Part shown: one piece after another, positions 1 to 10,500 of the stretch
Layout: each line of letters starts with the position of its first letter
How positions within the stretch are numbered: position 1 is the stretch's first letter
Assembly (NCBI GenBank): GCA_025201865.1
Contig: MU602680.1
Coordinates: forward strand, 72,598-87,730
DNA: 15,133 nt
Source of the DNA: Ramicandelaber brevisporus
Lineage: Eukaryota; Kickxellomycota; Ramicandelaberales; Ramicandelaberaceae
Reading direction: 5' to 3'
The notes under the pieces: model-generated
What the model was told of the DNA's origin: nothing
The model's database searches: none
Seen by the model: the letters and a program-made list of their open reading frames with translations, nothing else
Translations under genes and position numbers: made by a program

Positions 1-165
1 AGATCAGAGGCCAGGATTGTGATCGACACCGCCGTACTACAATATTGAGTAGTAAAAGAGACACTTAATGTTAAAATAAATGGTTTAATTTGCAAACTAC
101 GAGTTGCTCAATTCGGGATATTTTGTAGTAGCATTACAAGCATGTTATATTGTCACCGCTTCCAT

Positions 166-2202
166 TTAATATATATCAACCTCGTCACTATAATCGCTCA
201 GCACTAATTCATCACCATCGCCATCATCATCCTCGCTTTTGTATTGACTCGCAAGTTTAAATTGCTTGGTAATGCTGTTAGTGGTGTCCAGCCGAGTAAT
301 GAGAAAGCACGAGGCTTGTGTTTTCCCATAAAGTAACCGTAGTACAAGTGCCGGAACTGTCGATAGTTGCTCACTTCGATGAATATATTTCTTGTGATTA
401 TACTTAGCATGAACTGTATAACCATAATATCCGCAGTCAGATGTAACGCACAGCCAACCTTGAACAATGTCTGGATGCTGCTGCTGACTTGGTTCGCGGA
501 TTGCTGATGTGAGAAGCGAGTTGCTGGTGTGCTGATTAATGTTGGGGTCGCTTCCAGTAATTCTAGCACTCTCCGGTAGAAACGCATTATCAATCGACTT
601 CTCGTCAAAAGCATGCTTCTGCTGCAAATGCGTGAGTAAGCACTCTGGTACCAATTTGCATTCGTAACAAATGAACAGTCCAATAGTATTATGATAACCA
701 TATTTGGTGCCATTAACGTAGAAATTATCCACCTTTTTGTAATAAATAGTCTGCTGTCTCCTCTTGATAATCTGCTGCCCCTGCTGTTGCTGATTATTAT
801 CTTCGTCTTCACTTTTAACACGCTTTTGTTTTGTTGATGTGAGATGTGCGCTGTGAATATGGTCACGAGTAACATTAACTGTTTTGCATGTTGAGCCACA
901 GTCTGGAACTGGACATGACCATCGGTCATCTGCAGACTGGCGGCTAAGAGTGAAAGTGTTACCAAGTACAGCCGTTAAAACTTCCAATTTATGTTCGCGT
1001 CGATGCATGCTAAGTTTAGTAGCTGAATTGAAGAACAGCCCGCAGCTATCGTAATCACAAACAAATTGTCGCTGCTGATTGGATGCGTCTGTGGTCTCAT
1101 TCTGGTCGGTATAATCTCCATTCTCATCATGTGTGTCCACTTCATTGTGGCTGTAGTCGGCTCCGCGCCGATTCACTCTGTTCCTATTGATCGCGACAGA
1201 GCCGCTTGCTTGATCAAGGCGAGTGATGAAAAAATAGCTGGAATTCGATTTGGAAAACGCAACACGCAATACGAGTGCAGGAACAGTCGAGATTTGTTCG
1301 CCGTTATGAATCTTATTTCTATGTTTACCCTGATTTCTAGCTGTATATCCACAGTATCCACAATCAGATGTAAGACAAAGCCAGCCTTGCACAATGTCCT
1401 GGTGATGCAGTTGACTTGGCTCGCGAATAGCTGCCGCGAGATGTGTATTGCTGGTGTGCTGATTAATACTGGGATCTGCATTTGCACCTATGGCACTATC
1501 TGGCAGAGTAGAGTTGTCAATCGACTTCTCATTAAATCCATGTTTCTGCTGTAAATGAGTTAACAGAGATTCCGGCACCAATCGACATTCGTGACAAATG
1601 AACACTCCAATAGTGTTATGATAGCCACAGCGAACACTATTCACATAAAAGTCATCCACATCAAGAAAGCTATGTTTGTACCGAGTCTTCACTGCTGGAT
1701 GATGATGATGTTTTTGTTGCCTCACATTAACACTATGAACTGTTCGGATATGACTGCGTATACTATCAATTGTTTTGGCCGTTGATGTACAACCCGGAAC
1801 TGGACATGCCCATCGCTCATCTAGCGACTGCCTTGTCAGAGTGTAAGTCTTTCCAAGTGCACCGAGTTTAGTTTGGAGCCTGTGTTCATGTTGATGCATT
1901 CTGATGTGACTGGAAATATTGGACCTGCGGTTACATCCAGGGTGATCGCATCTAAATTTATGCACGTTCTTGGGAGTTATTGTAAACTGGTTCTGGCCAT
2001 TGTCACTGTCACCGTCGTTTTCAGATTTGATGTCGTCTTTTTCACTGTCAGCTTCCGAGTCAGACTCGAGTTTGGTGCCAATGTCTGAAGTGTGCTGTTC
2101 GAGTTCAATATCAGCTGCAGACAGACTCGGCTCGAGCTTGACTTGCACGTCAACTACTGTTGCTGCTGCTGTTGGCTCTGTCTTGATCTTCACGGTCGAC
2201 AT
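166..2202 (-). CDS. Tandem-duplicated C2H2 zinc-finger protein with OrsD/DUF3505-like modules
   Basis: Predicted nuclear zinc-binding protein of 678 residues; its function is not known. The open frame extends upstream to 2376, but without an ATG. The first ATG (2202) has a good context (G at -3) and is used here. The N-terminus is acidic, with three psi-K-x-E sites (IKTE, VKLE, IKSE). Two modules follow, about residues 83-342 and 380-642, which align along their whole length. Each has four fingers: C-x4-C-x12-H-x3-H, C-x4-C-x12-H-x4-H, C-x2-C-x9-H-x4-H and C-x4-C-x12-H-x4-H. The third (GYHNTIG-FIC-EC-LVPE-LLTHLQQKH) and fourth (GWLC-TSDCGY), followed by a hydrophobic VPALVLR strand, resemble the fungal OrsD/DUF3505 pair of C2H2-like segments. 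All 32 metal ligands are kept, so both copies look functional. A Gln-rich insert lengthens module 2 by 12 residues. The tail is acidic (SEDDDGDGDE). DNA binding is inferred, not shown. The stop is TAA. Confidence 0.88.
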   Translation of the reverse strand: MSTVKIKTEPTAAATVVDVQVKLEPSLSAADIELEQHTSDIGTKLESDSEADSEKDDIKSENDGDSDNGQNQFTITPKNVHKFRCDHPGCNRRSNISSHIRMHQHEHRLQTKLGALGKTYTLTRQSLDERWACPVPGCTSTAKTIDSIRSHIRTVHSVNVRQQKHHHHPAVKTRYKHSFLDVDDFYVNSVRCGYHNTIGVFICHECRLVPESLLTHLQQKHGFNEKSIDNSTLPDSAIGANADPSINQHTSNTHLAAAIREPSQLHHQDIVQGWLCLTSDCGYCGYTARNQGKHRNKIHNGEQISTVPALVLRVAFSKSNSSYFFITRLDQASGSVAINRNRVNRRGADYSHNEVDTHDENGDYTDQNETTDASNQQRQFVCDYDSCGLFFNSATKLSMHRREHKLEVLTAVLGNTFTLSRQSADDRWSCPVPDCGSTCKTVNVTRDHIHSAHLTSTKQKRVKSEDEDNNQQQQGQQIIKRRQQTIYYKKVDNFYVNGTKYGYHNTIGLFICYECKLVPECLLTHLQQKHAFDEKSIDNAFLPESARITGSDPNINQHTSNSLLTSAIREPSQQQHPDIVQGWLCVTSDCGYYGYTVHAKYNHKKYIHRSEQLSTVPALVLRLLYGKTQASCFLITRLDTTNSITKQFKLASQYKSEDDDGDGDELVLSDYSDEVDIY

Positions 2203-2226
2203 GGCTGGCTGCTGGGTAGATCCGCT

Positions 2227-2252
2227 GTTCTGTTCTGTTCTGTTCTGCTCTG
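2227..2252. repeat. TGTTC pentanucleotide microsatellite
   Basis: About four to five imperfect copies of TGTTC lie 25-50 bp upstream of the chosen zinc-finger start codon. Read on the minus strand the tract would encode alternating EQN/RTEQN, but no ATG opens that frame, so it is treated as leader sequence. Confidence 0.7.
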
Positions 2253-2867
2253 CTGCTGTTGTTGCTAGTTGGTCAATCTTCAGTCGAGTAGTTGAGATCA
2301 GAGAGAGCAAACAAAACAAACGCGAATAAAATCGACAAATCGACCAGTCAACAAATAAAACTGCATTAATTGTCAATAACTGTCTTTGCGTATTCAGAAT
2401 GTGCAGTTTGGTTTGTCGACTGCTGTTGCTAGTTGGTGATTGCTATATGTCAATGGGTGGCTCGCGACCGTTCATACTCCAGACAAGCACATCTCCAGCA
2501 AAACCACATTGGTGTCGACATAATATGCTTTCCAACCCCCTTAGTATCTGCCTGTATCGTACTCATTGCCCCCATTTGGTAAAGTGTAATTGCTAATCGT
2601 CTAACTGTAATTTAGTTAACCATAATCATTAAAATAGCAGAGTCGAAGAAAGTCATTAAATCATGCAGGAAAAAACAAACAGCGTATTAGAAGTAAACGT
2701 CATGAGTGCGCAACCCGACTCGAGCTCCACTCTGATATGATGCAGCCTGCACACTGCAGGAGTACAGAACGGTTGCTCTGATTTTCCCTCGTGCTTGAAA
2801 GCACTGCAATGTAATGCAATGTAGTGTAAAAACAAAAAAAACAAATGAATAGCACTGCAGCCAAAAA

Positions 2868-2879
2868 CAACAATTGTTG
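2868..2879. repeat. 12-bp perfect palindrome CAACAATTGTTG
   Basis: This perfect inverted repeat has the half-site CAACAA and lies between two CTGCAG sites. The same half-site, more widely spaced, forms the palindrome at 11887-11902. It could be a protein-binding site or chance in A/T-rich DNA. Confidence 0.5.
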
Positions 2880-2925
2880 ACTGCAGCTGAGGTCGAATGA
2901 TTTGATGCCATCGTGGTGCGTGTGG

Positions 2926-3141
2926 CTAGTACCCTCGATGGACATTATACATCTCCCTGGTGTACCCGCTGCCGGTGTTTGTCCCGTACTGCTGGTATCG
3001 CTGACCGTTTTCCATGCGAGCGTACGGGCTGGATTGCCAAATGTCGGTAGGATCGTAAACTGTTGCCGAGTATTGCTTGACGGCGTTGCACTGGCATGCA
3101 TTGTCGGGCCATCGCATGTAACCGCACACCAACCAGCACAT
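2926..3141 (-). CDS. Small Tyr-rich hypothetical protein or terminal exon
   Basis: Possible 71-residue product, not recognised. The ATG at 3141 has A at -3. The sequence opens with a short hydrophobic Cys/Trp-containing stretch (MCWLVCGYMRW), then a CQC motif, then a polar Tyr/Gln/Gly-rich tail ending MYNVHRGY. In favour of coding: third positions are strongly C-biased (Tyr almost always TAC, Cys always TGC), unlike the flanking DNA. The frame stays open upstream of the ATG (NDTIISI...), and an AG preceded by pyrimidines near 3164 could be a splice acceptor. The ORF may therefore be the last exon of a slightly longer membrane protein whose helix is completed upstream. The stop is TAG. No family assignment is offered. 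Confidence 0.45.
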   Translation of the reverse strand: MCWLVCGYMRWPDNACQCNAVKQYSATVYDPTDIWQSSPYARMENGQRYQQYGTNTGSGYTREMYNVHRGY

Positions 3142-3342
3142 GATGGATATAATGGTATCGTTTCTATCGAGTCGTGAAGGAATAATAGGGAGGAAAGTAG
3201 CAACAAAAAAAAGGTAAAAAGGTAAAACAAAATAAAACAAAAAGGTACGAACAGGCGGATGAGTGAACGAATGAACAAACGAGTATGCTAGTCGCAAAGA
3301 AAAAAGGAACAGCTGACCATCGTGCTGCTGCTACTGCTGCCG

Positions 3343-3403
3343 AAATATAAAGAAGAAGAAGAGAGCTTCCAGGGTCAGCCTGTTCGAACTTCTTTGCTAT
3401 TGG
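3343..3403 (-). promoter_or_regulatory. Possible CCAAT and TATA-like elements upstream of the small minus-strand ORF
   Basis: On the minus strand a CCAAT box (ATTGG on plus, 3399-3403) is followed about 50 bp downstream by TTTATATTT (3343-3351). This order and spacing suit a core promoter for a minus-strand transcript reading into the ORF at 3141. The TATA-like element can also be read as TATAAAG on the plus strand, so its direction is uncertain. Confidence 0.25.
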
Positions 3404-3450
3404 CTATGACTCATGCGGGGGGACTCGAGTGGCTTAACTAACAGGGGTCT

Positions 3451-3493
3451 GCTCTCTCTCTCTCTTTCTCTCTTTCTCTTTTTTTTTCTTTCT
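3451..3493. repeat. CT-rich microsatellite
   Basis: An almost pure pyrimidine tract: CTCTCT runs, then TTTCTC repeats, then a T9 run. Confidence 0.85.
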
Positions 3494-3726
3494 GGGACTG
3501 GCGTGAAATGGCGTGTTCTTTGCGTTTCATGGTAAAAGCACTGCCAATCCTATCTTGTTAGAGGAGAAGGTGAAAGGAAAGAAAGAAAAAAGAGAGAGAG
3601 GCGATAGTGAAATGAGTGTAGCTTGTCTGATACACGCCGCTCCTGTTTCTCTGTCTGTTTATCTCTCTGTTTCTCTGTTTTTCTACCATTGCTGTTCGAT
3701 GTGAGGTTGGCTGTCACTTTCGACTC

Positions 3727-3761
3727 CTTGCATCTTGCATCTTGCGTCTTTCGCCTTGCGT
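3727..3761. repeat. Five tandem 7-bp units (CTTGCAT/CTTGCGT)
   Basis: Units read in order: CTTGCAT, CTTGCAT, CTTGCGT, CTTTCGC, CTTGCGT. A small minisatellite in non-coding DNA. Confidence 0.8.
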
Positions 3762-4027
3762 ATTGTGCATGGCGTCAGGTCATGTGACATACATTAGAGA
3801 GTGAGAGTGAGAATGAGAGTGGCTACTTTTTGTTTTTTTACTACTCGCCTTTTTTGCTTTTACAGTTTCTTGACCACGCTGGTCGCAGTTTACTACTCAC
3901 TTGCCCTTTTAAAGAACAAGGCAACAGTCTTTGTTAAAAGGAGCATCTTCATTCAAAGCGCCACATTGATTGTCCCCCAAAAGAGAGAGAGTTCGGAGTG
4001 GTGGACTGGAAGTTGGCTGAAGTGACC

Positions 4028-4039
4028 TGCACATGTGCA
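4028..4039. promoter_or_regulatory. 12-bp palindrome TGCACATGTGCA containing an E-box
   Basis: A perfect palindrome centred on CACATGTG, an E-box core of the kind bound by bHLH factors, about 530 bp upstream of the PIKK-like start codon. A single GTCATGTGAC lies further upstream, near 3778. Binding is inferred from the motif only. Confidence 0.3.
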
Positions 4040-4233
4040 CATCTATCTTTTTTCTTTTTGAAGTTGGATGCGTGTAACACCGTGACTTGGGCAATTAGAA
4101 ACTCGCATTCGAGTACAAGCACGGAGACGACAAGAGAGTGTAAGAGAGTGCAAAAGAGAGAGAGAACATGAGTAAGCATGAGTGACAGAGAGAGGAAGAG
4201 AGACAAATGAAGACAAGAGTGAATTAACAGAGC

Positions 4234-4253
4234 GAGAGAGAGAGAGAGAGAGA
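4234..4253. repeat. GA dinucleotide microsatellite
   Basis: About ten GA units at the end of a longer purine-rich stretch starting near 4128, roughly 315 bp upstream of the PIKK-like ATG. Confidence 0.85.
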
Positions 4254-4567
4254 TGAACTGGTGTTACGAGAGAATTGCAGCCGTTAGTATTCGGCACACG
4301 CTTGCAGGTTGGATGGCTGCGATATGCCGGAGTCCCCCCTCCGCCTCACCTCCTTCTTCCAGCATCAGGTGGTGCCCAAAGGCAGTCCTCTAAAGCCTGC
4401 TTGTGCTTGTACTTCTTTCTGTCACCGTCTTGCCTGTCTCTTCAAACTTCCTCTTCCTCATCCAACAAGTGTACTTTTTTGTTGACTATAGCTGACCACT
4501 GCAGTATCTTGACCTTCGAAGTATCGCCCCCTGTTGGCGGCTACTCGCTCATCAAGCAACTACAATC

Positions 4568-7500
4568 ATGGATGATCATCAACCGCAGCTGCGTCCGATG
4601 CACACCGCAAATCCCAGCATGATGGTGGCTGCCTCCATAGCACAATATCGTAGCCCACGTGCATCTACCATGAACGATGCCGCCGTCTTCATGATTGCAT
4701 CGTTCCTCGACCACGACTATGCCTTGTACACGCAGTTCACACCGGAGCAGCTCGATTCTCTCCAGTCCCGCTTCTTGCAAATTGTTCCTATTAATCTACC
4801 AGTTCCCTACAGCTCACGACTTCAGCTCATCCAGCAGCGCGTTGCCCGTATCAAACAAGTCGAGAATGCCACAGCGCTTGCAGATGACAAGCTTCTTGAG
4901 GCGATCCGCGGGATTGGTGGGCAGATGGCCGGCTGTCCCTGTTTGACTACAGATGAGCTACGATTCGCATTGTATGGAGTGTTTAGGCTATCGAGAGCGA
5001 GCAGTCAGATTGCATTCATCAGCTTTGCAGAGAACATCTTGTCTGGACTCACTGTGCTTGCGTTTGGATTCAATCGCGATTTGGCCAGCGAGTTCATCAT
5101 GTCTCACATTCGTCAGCTGGCTGAGCTACAACCAGGCCAAGGGATCAGTGTCTCCGTAGCATTGACTGCAGGCACATTGCTCAAGATACCAATGCGAATA
5201 CCAACGGCATTTATCGTGGCTGGCTCGATCCTGGTCAGATGTGTGCGCAGCGATGTCGTGCGGCAGGCTGACATTGAGGAAATTGCTGCACTTGTCAAGG
5301 TTGCCGCGCATTTTATTGCTCAGTCGCCTCGCTTCCCGCTGAGTCGTGCCAGTCCTCAAGATGATGCAGCACAGTATGATGCATATCGACGGATTCTGCT
5401 TCAGTTCATTGTCAGCTGTCTCCAGTACGGTCCCGAATACGACATAGCCATCCAGCTCATCTGCAATGTATCCACAGTCATGGAGCAGCATATCTCTCAG
5501 TATTTTGATCAGATTCAGACTCATTTGTCGCGTGCGCACATATTTGGCCGTCAGCCTGCACCCAACTTCCATCGGCTTCGTTGCATTGCCATTCTTGCTT
5601 GCTTAGTTCCAAGTCGTCATGTTGATCTGGTTACCGCTTTCGAACATGTCCACATTGTACCAGCAGTGCGGCCGGGTATCAACCGTTTTAACCAGCTTCC
5701 ACTTTGGATACAGCTGTCCAACGCAGTACCACAGTTTGCAGATGTCATCAAGCAGAAGCTTATTGCAGCAGCATCTCAATACATCCAAAGTTCAGCCCCA
5801 TTGGAAAATGAGCTTGCTCTCGATATCCTGTTATCACCACTTCTTATCGACTGTATGTGTTCAGATGCCATTCTGAATCACTGCCATTCACTTGCTCATG
5901 AGGAAGATGTATCATCTGCTATCAAGTCCAAAGCTCTCCAGGTTCTCGCTCTTGGATTGGGTCGTCCTGTTGAGTCTGCCTCTAAGCGTCGTCTATTGTC
6001 ACTGCTTGCTGAGTCTGAGTCACTTGTTGGTGGTATGATTGATGTGATTTCTACTGGCCACACAGCGCCTGTCAAGGATTCTGCTCTTGCAACTGCCTCC
6101 ATGCTGACTCCAATGATGCCATCAGAGAATGCCATTAGATTTCGAGATGCACTATGCCAGGTTGCACCATTTGCTGATCACTCTCGACCAGTTAGGGAGC
6201 GCATCGACGCTCTTGAACACATTGCTACAGCCATCCAGTTTGTACCACGTCATTTGGCTCATCATTTCTCTGTATTTGTTCAGGATGCAGCTGCTGAACT
6301 TGCAACTGCCCCCTCGCCATGTACTGATCCTGCTGTCGCTCTTGGGCTGGTCAAGATCATCCACACTGCCGTCACCAATGGCATGTTGCAGAGCTCTGAT
6401 TACGCTCTTGTCATATCAGCTGTCTTACACTACGTGCAGCCTACCACTACTGTGCTTGACCCACCTCCACCTCCAGCAGAAATTTGTACCAGCTTGATGT
6501 CCCTTCTGACCACTATCAATGAGACTGAGTTGAGTGACGAGCTTCGATCGCAGGTTGGACAGGCAATAAGTTCGGTCTGTGCGTTTGCAACACCAGGTTC
6601 CAGCGAGAACACCAGCGAGTTTATTGGCGACATCCAAGCTGTCAGCGAACTATGTGGCATGCTTCATGAAGAACACGGTGCTGCAAACATGGCACTATCA
6701 ATCGGCGATTCTATTCTTTTGTATCTCGTATGCAATCCACAGTTTATTAGCATCTATGCCCAAGCACATCAGCTTTATCACAACCAGCTGGCCTCTACAG
6801 TGATACACACAGTAGATAGTAACAGTATTGTCGACAGAGTCATCGATCGCATTGAACAACTGCCAGCCTGTCTTATTGACATAACAAATGCCGATTGCAG
6901 CGACCAGAGAGGCATCGACTCTGTGGCCAGCATCCTTGCATCTCGGTGGTCAGAGCTAATTCCAGAATTGGCTGAAATGATGCCCTACACTGCAATTGCG
7001 CGCTTTGCTCCACTGGCTTGGCAAGGTGACGGCGTGGTTCAGATCCTTGCGCCTGTTGTTCTCATGCTGGTTGGGCTCATGTGCACTGACGTGGATCAGC
7101 AACAGAGATTTAGCGATGCTCTCAATATGGTTCTTTGTACTCTGGAACATCTTCAATCGCATAAATTGCGCAGCATGTACCATTCATTTATTCGACTACA
7201 AGAGCTTCTTTGTCGTGCGCACTTGAACGCCAATCTGCCACGGCATCGTATCATTCAACTCGATCTTATAAACTGTGCAGCCATTGCCAACAACAACAAG
7301 CACTACAGTACAGCCATCATCTTTGCTCAGCTAGCCTACAGCGATTGCATGAGCATGAGTGCACTTCAGCAGCTCGCTCGTGCGTACTACGAGTCTGGAC
7401 ATGTAGCCGAGTGGCTTGGGGCTGCCAGTTTGCTCGGACGACCACGCTGGCCTAGAGACAAGAGCCATCTTTTGACGACCGAGTGCCTTGCCGAGTTGCA

Positions 7501-10500
7501 GCCATGGTCAATCCTGCCAGATACTGTTGATCGATTGTTGGCGAACCGTCGTCGTAGGCTGGCCGATTATACTAGAGTTCCGCTGACCGACGAGCAGCTC
7601 CATCGTCTTCACATGGTTCGCGTTGCGCAGTATCAGCGGCTTGGCATGTTTGATGCCGCTGAGATGCATTTTATTACACATTTGGCGGACAAGGTTGTGG
7701 ATTGGCCACGTGATTTGGCGTGGGTTTGTGCACTGGCATTGCTTCAGTCTTCCAGCTTTGATGTGCTACATGGCTTCCTGTCCTGCATACATCCACAAGA
7801 TCGTCCAGTGTTCCAAATATTTTGTGATGTACACCAGGCTCGCAGCTTTGCGCCATCTCGCACACTCAGCAGCATGCCCAGCCAACAGCAGTTTGCGCAA
7901 GCATACTCTCAGATTGCATTACGAGTGACCAGCAACTCCAGTGACGGCACATCCAGCAGTAACTTCAACAGTGGCAGCAGTAGCCATCAACTTTGTTCAC
8001 TCTTCTACGCCGTCAACAGACTACAACATGCTGCCCTCTATAACAACACTGTATCCAATCCATTGCTCACACCTCCTCCACTCATCATTGATCTTCACAT
8101 TGACCGTGTTCACCGAGATCCATTCACACTAGCTATCGCATGTGCTGTTCCAGCTGCCTGTTATGCTCGTGTACCATGGATTCAGTTGGCTCGCTCACAA
8201 CTTGCCCATGGCATTCCAGAGGCCGTGCAATCAACTCTCGAGCGAGTGACACTTCATCATTATCGCGAAGATCAGACTGAAGCCACTGTGTTGAGAATCG
8301 AAGCAGACACACTGCTGCTGCGTCAGACAAACAACCCAGATGTTGCAACGTTGTCTCACTTTGCGTCGGCTGCTGATGAATATCGTCTCTGGGCAGCTCC
8401 ACTAGAGTTCATTGTTGGTGAAAATGATTCATCTTTGGTAACAGATGGCGATCGATCACGAGTTCGTACTGCTCTGGCAGCATTGCATCATGCGATTTGG
8501 ACGTCAACAGCAGCAACTCCGGAGATACGTACTATCCATCGCCAACAAGAGATTGAACTTCTTCAAGAGAATGCATCAGCTAATGACAGTACCGCGGCTG
8601 ATTGGGCTATTTATGCACATCGACTTCATTCTCGCATCCATGACTCGTGCTCGCCGTTGCCTGTTGATTTGGATGATGTGATACAAGCCTATATTGTTAC
8701 TATCCAGCGTCAGCATCAAGAACATTCAGAACAGAGTACCATCAATCTTACGGCATTTCGTCTTGCTCGACTGCTCTTTGGCTCTCATTGTCACCACTTT
8801 GCACAGCGACCAATAATCCATGACCAACTCCTTCAACTTCCACTCGGCACCTGGCAGAAGGATGTCTTGCACATTATGTTCACAAAACATCATGGAATGC
8901 CATCTCAACTCCAACTGGTCATCGAAAATATTGTATATGCACTCGCTACTGAATGTCCTCACAGCATTGCTTGGGTACTTTTATGTTCAGTAACTGAGTC
9001 TACTAACAGCTCAACCACTCAATTCATCCACAACACAGCGGCTATCCTCGAGCAATATCACTCTACAGTTTGGTCTGGTTACAAGTTGGTGCATCAGCAG
9101 CTATTGCAGCTTGCTCGCACTACTACTGAAATGCTCTGTGACTACTACACTGCATCTGACCGCAGAGTTCTCTTCAACTCTGAATGGCCACTTTCTCAGT
9201 GTCAAAAGCAGCAACTCGTTCGACTTGCATGGCGTATTTGTACCCACGACCCTCGCATGTTATGCGACAGCTCTGAGTCAGTCGACAGTGGAAACGACGA
9301 TGATAGTGTCTTTGTTAGTGCCATCTTGGCTGATGAGGATATCGGCACTTCCGTCTCACGATGCATCAGTCTCATTCCATCGTCAAGTGAGATCAGCTCA
9401 ATTCTGCCGGTCACATTCTCCAGCAGTATGATTCGACGTGCTCGTAATTTCAATCCTGATTCTGGTATTTATTATGGTAGTAGCAGTAATAACAGCAACA
9501 GTAGCAACAGCAGTAACAGTAGTAGACGTAGAAGCAGATGCAGAGTCAATGGTAGTAATGATAGCACTCTCAACTCCAGTCTAGTTGCTCTACATAATGG
9601 CAGTGGTCTTGGGGGCACAACCGGCGGCACCAGTGTTTTATTTGACGATAACACAACCGTGACTGATTACGATGGCAATGGTTGTTGTGCTAGCATCATT
9701 GCTCAATATGATGGATGTGGATTAGGTCCAAGCTACAGCAACAGCGCATGCAACAGCGATACTGATTCATTTCATACGGCTGTTGACTGTATCGAGATGG
9801 ATGGTGATGATACAGATGATGATACAGATGAAGATGGAGGTAATACAAGTATAGGTACAAGTGCATATGCAGGCACATTTGAACATTCGGATCAATGGCC
9901 AATCTCGGAGTTTGATTATGATATTATTTATGGTGATGGTGCAGTTATCATTGAGCAACTCAGCAATGCGTTAATCAACTATTCTGCCATTGATTCAGAT
10001 GATAACTGCAGCATACTGTGCAACATCCTCAGAAATCTCTTTGAGTATCTGCAGCAAAGCTTGGATCGCAGTAGCCAAACTGTTGATGAGCTCGCTCTGT
10101 GTGCCAGCACTTCATTCGGCCTGAATGCTCATATGCCAACTGATACAGCTTGCTCGCATACACAGCCAGCAACCATCTCACGACTTGGCGAAGCTGCTGT
10201 TATCCAACCTGGGCTGCATCGTGCTCATTTGCTCACCATTCAGAGCAGCGATGGTAAATGTCACCGCTACTCCGTTCGGCAGCACATCAACTCCAGCATC
10301 GAGCATGCCATCCAACAGAGTCTTTGTGCAGCCAGCCGTGTGCTTGAGTTCAATGCTTCAGACTTTGCCCACTTGCAACCACAGCCCTCAGTTACAATCT
10401 CCAGTTACGACATCACACGTATCAGTCCCGGCGTGTCTCTTATCCACATTCCAGATGTGCAATTGCTCGATGATGTAATAGAAAGCTACCGCCAGCGTAC

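Larger units (their letters stand above)
2203..2925. other. Intergenic region with 5' leader of the zinc-finger gene
   Basis: No convincing gene is seen. The left end is the presumed 5' leader and promoter of the minus-strand zinc-finger gene and carries a short TGTTC pentanucleotide repeat. A reverse CCAAT (ATTGG) lies near 2508-2512. The right end would be the 3' flank of the small minus-strand ORF and has A-rich runs plus a 12-bp palindrome. Short open frames exist on both strands, but none has a recognisable product. Confidence 0.6.
3142..4567. other. Divergent intergenic region rich in simple repeats
   Basis: About 1.4 kb lies between the minus-strand small ORF and the plus-strand PIKK-like gene. 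I see no convincing gene. It holds a CT-rich tract (3451-3493), a 7-bp tandem repeat (3727-3761), purine-rich GAGAGTG-type runs (about 3796-3820 and 4128-4253) and a palindromic E-box (4028-4039). These would be promoter and leader sequence for one or both neighbours. Several frames read as runs of Ser/Leu or Arg/Glu only because of the repeats. Confidence 0.6.

Noticed and set aside
2203-2376. N-terminal extension of the zinc-finger ORF to 2376
   Set aside because: The upstream end is a TTG, not an ATG, and the added residues come from a TGTTC microsatellite. The ATG at 2202 has a good context.
2399-2596. Plus-strand 65-residue ORF with a hydrophobic start
   Set aside because: No recognised motif or coding bias; it lies in the promoter region of the zinc-finger gene.
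2700-3278. Minus-strand 192-residue ORF
   Set aside because: It begins at TTG, has no recognisable domain and overlaps the better-supported frame at 2926-3141.
4275-4622. Plus-strand ORF overlapping the PIKK-like start
   Set aside because: It begins at TTG and is repeat-driven in composition; the overlapping frame from 4568 is clearly the coding one.
9472-9654. Minus-strand poly-Leu ORF that looks like a membrane segment
   Set aside because: It is the antisense reading of the Ser/Asn trinucleotide repeat inside the PIKK-like gene.
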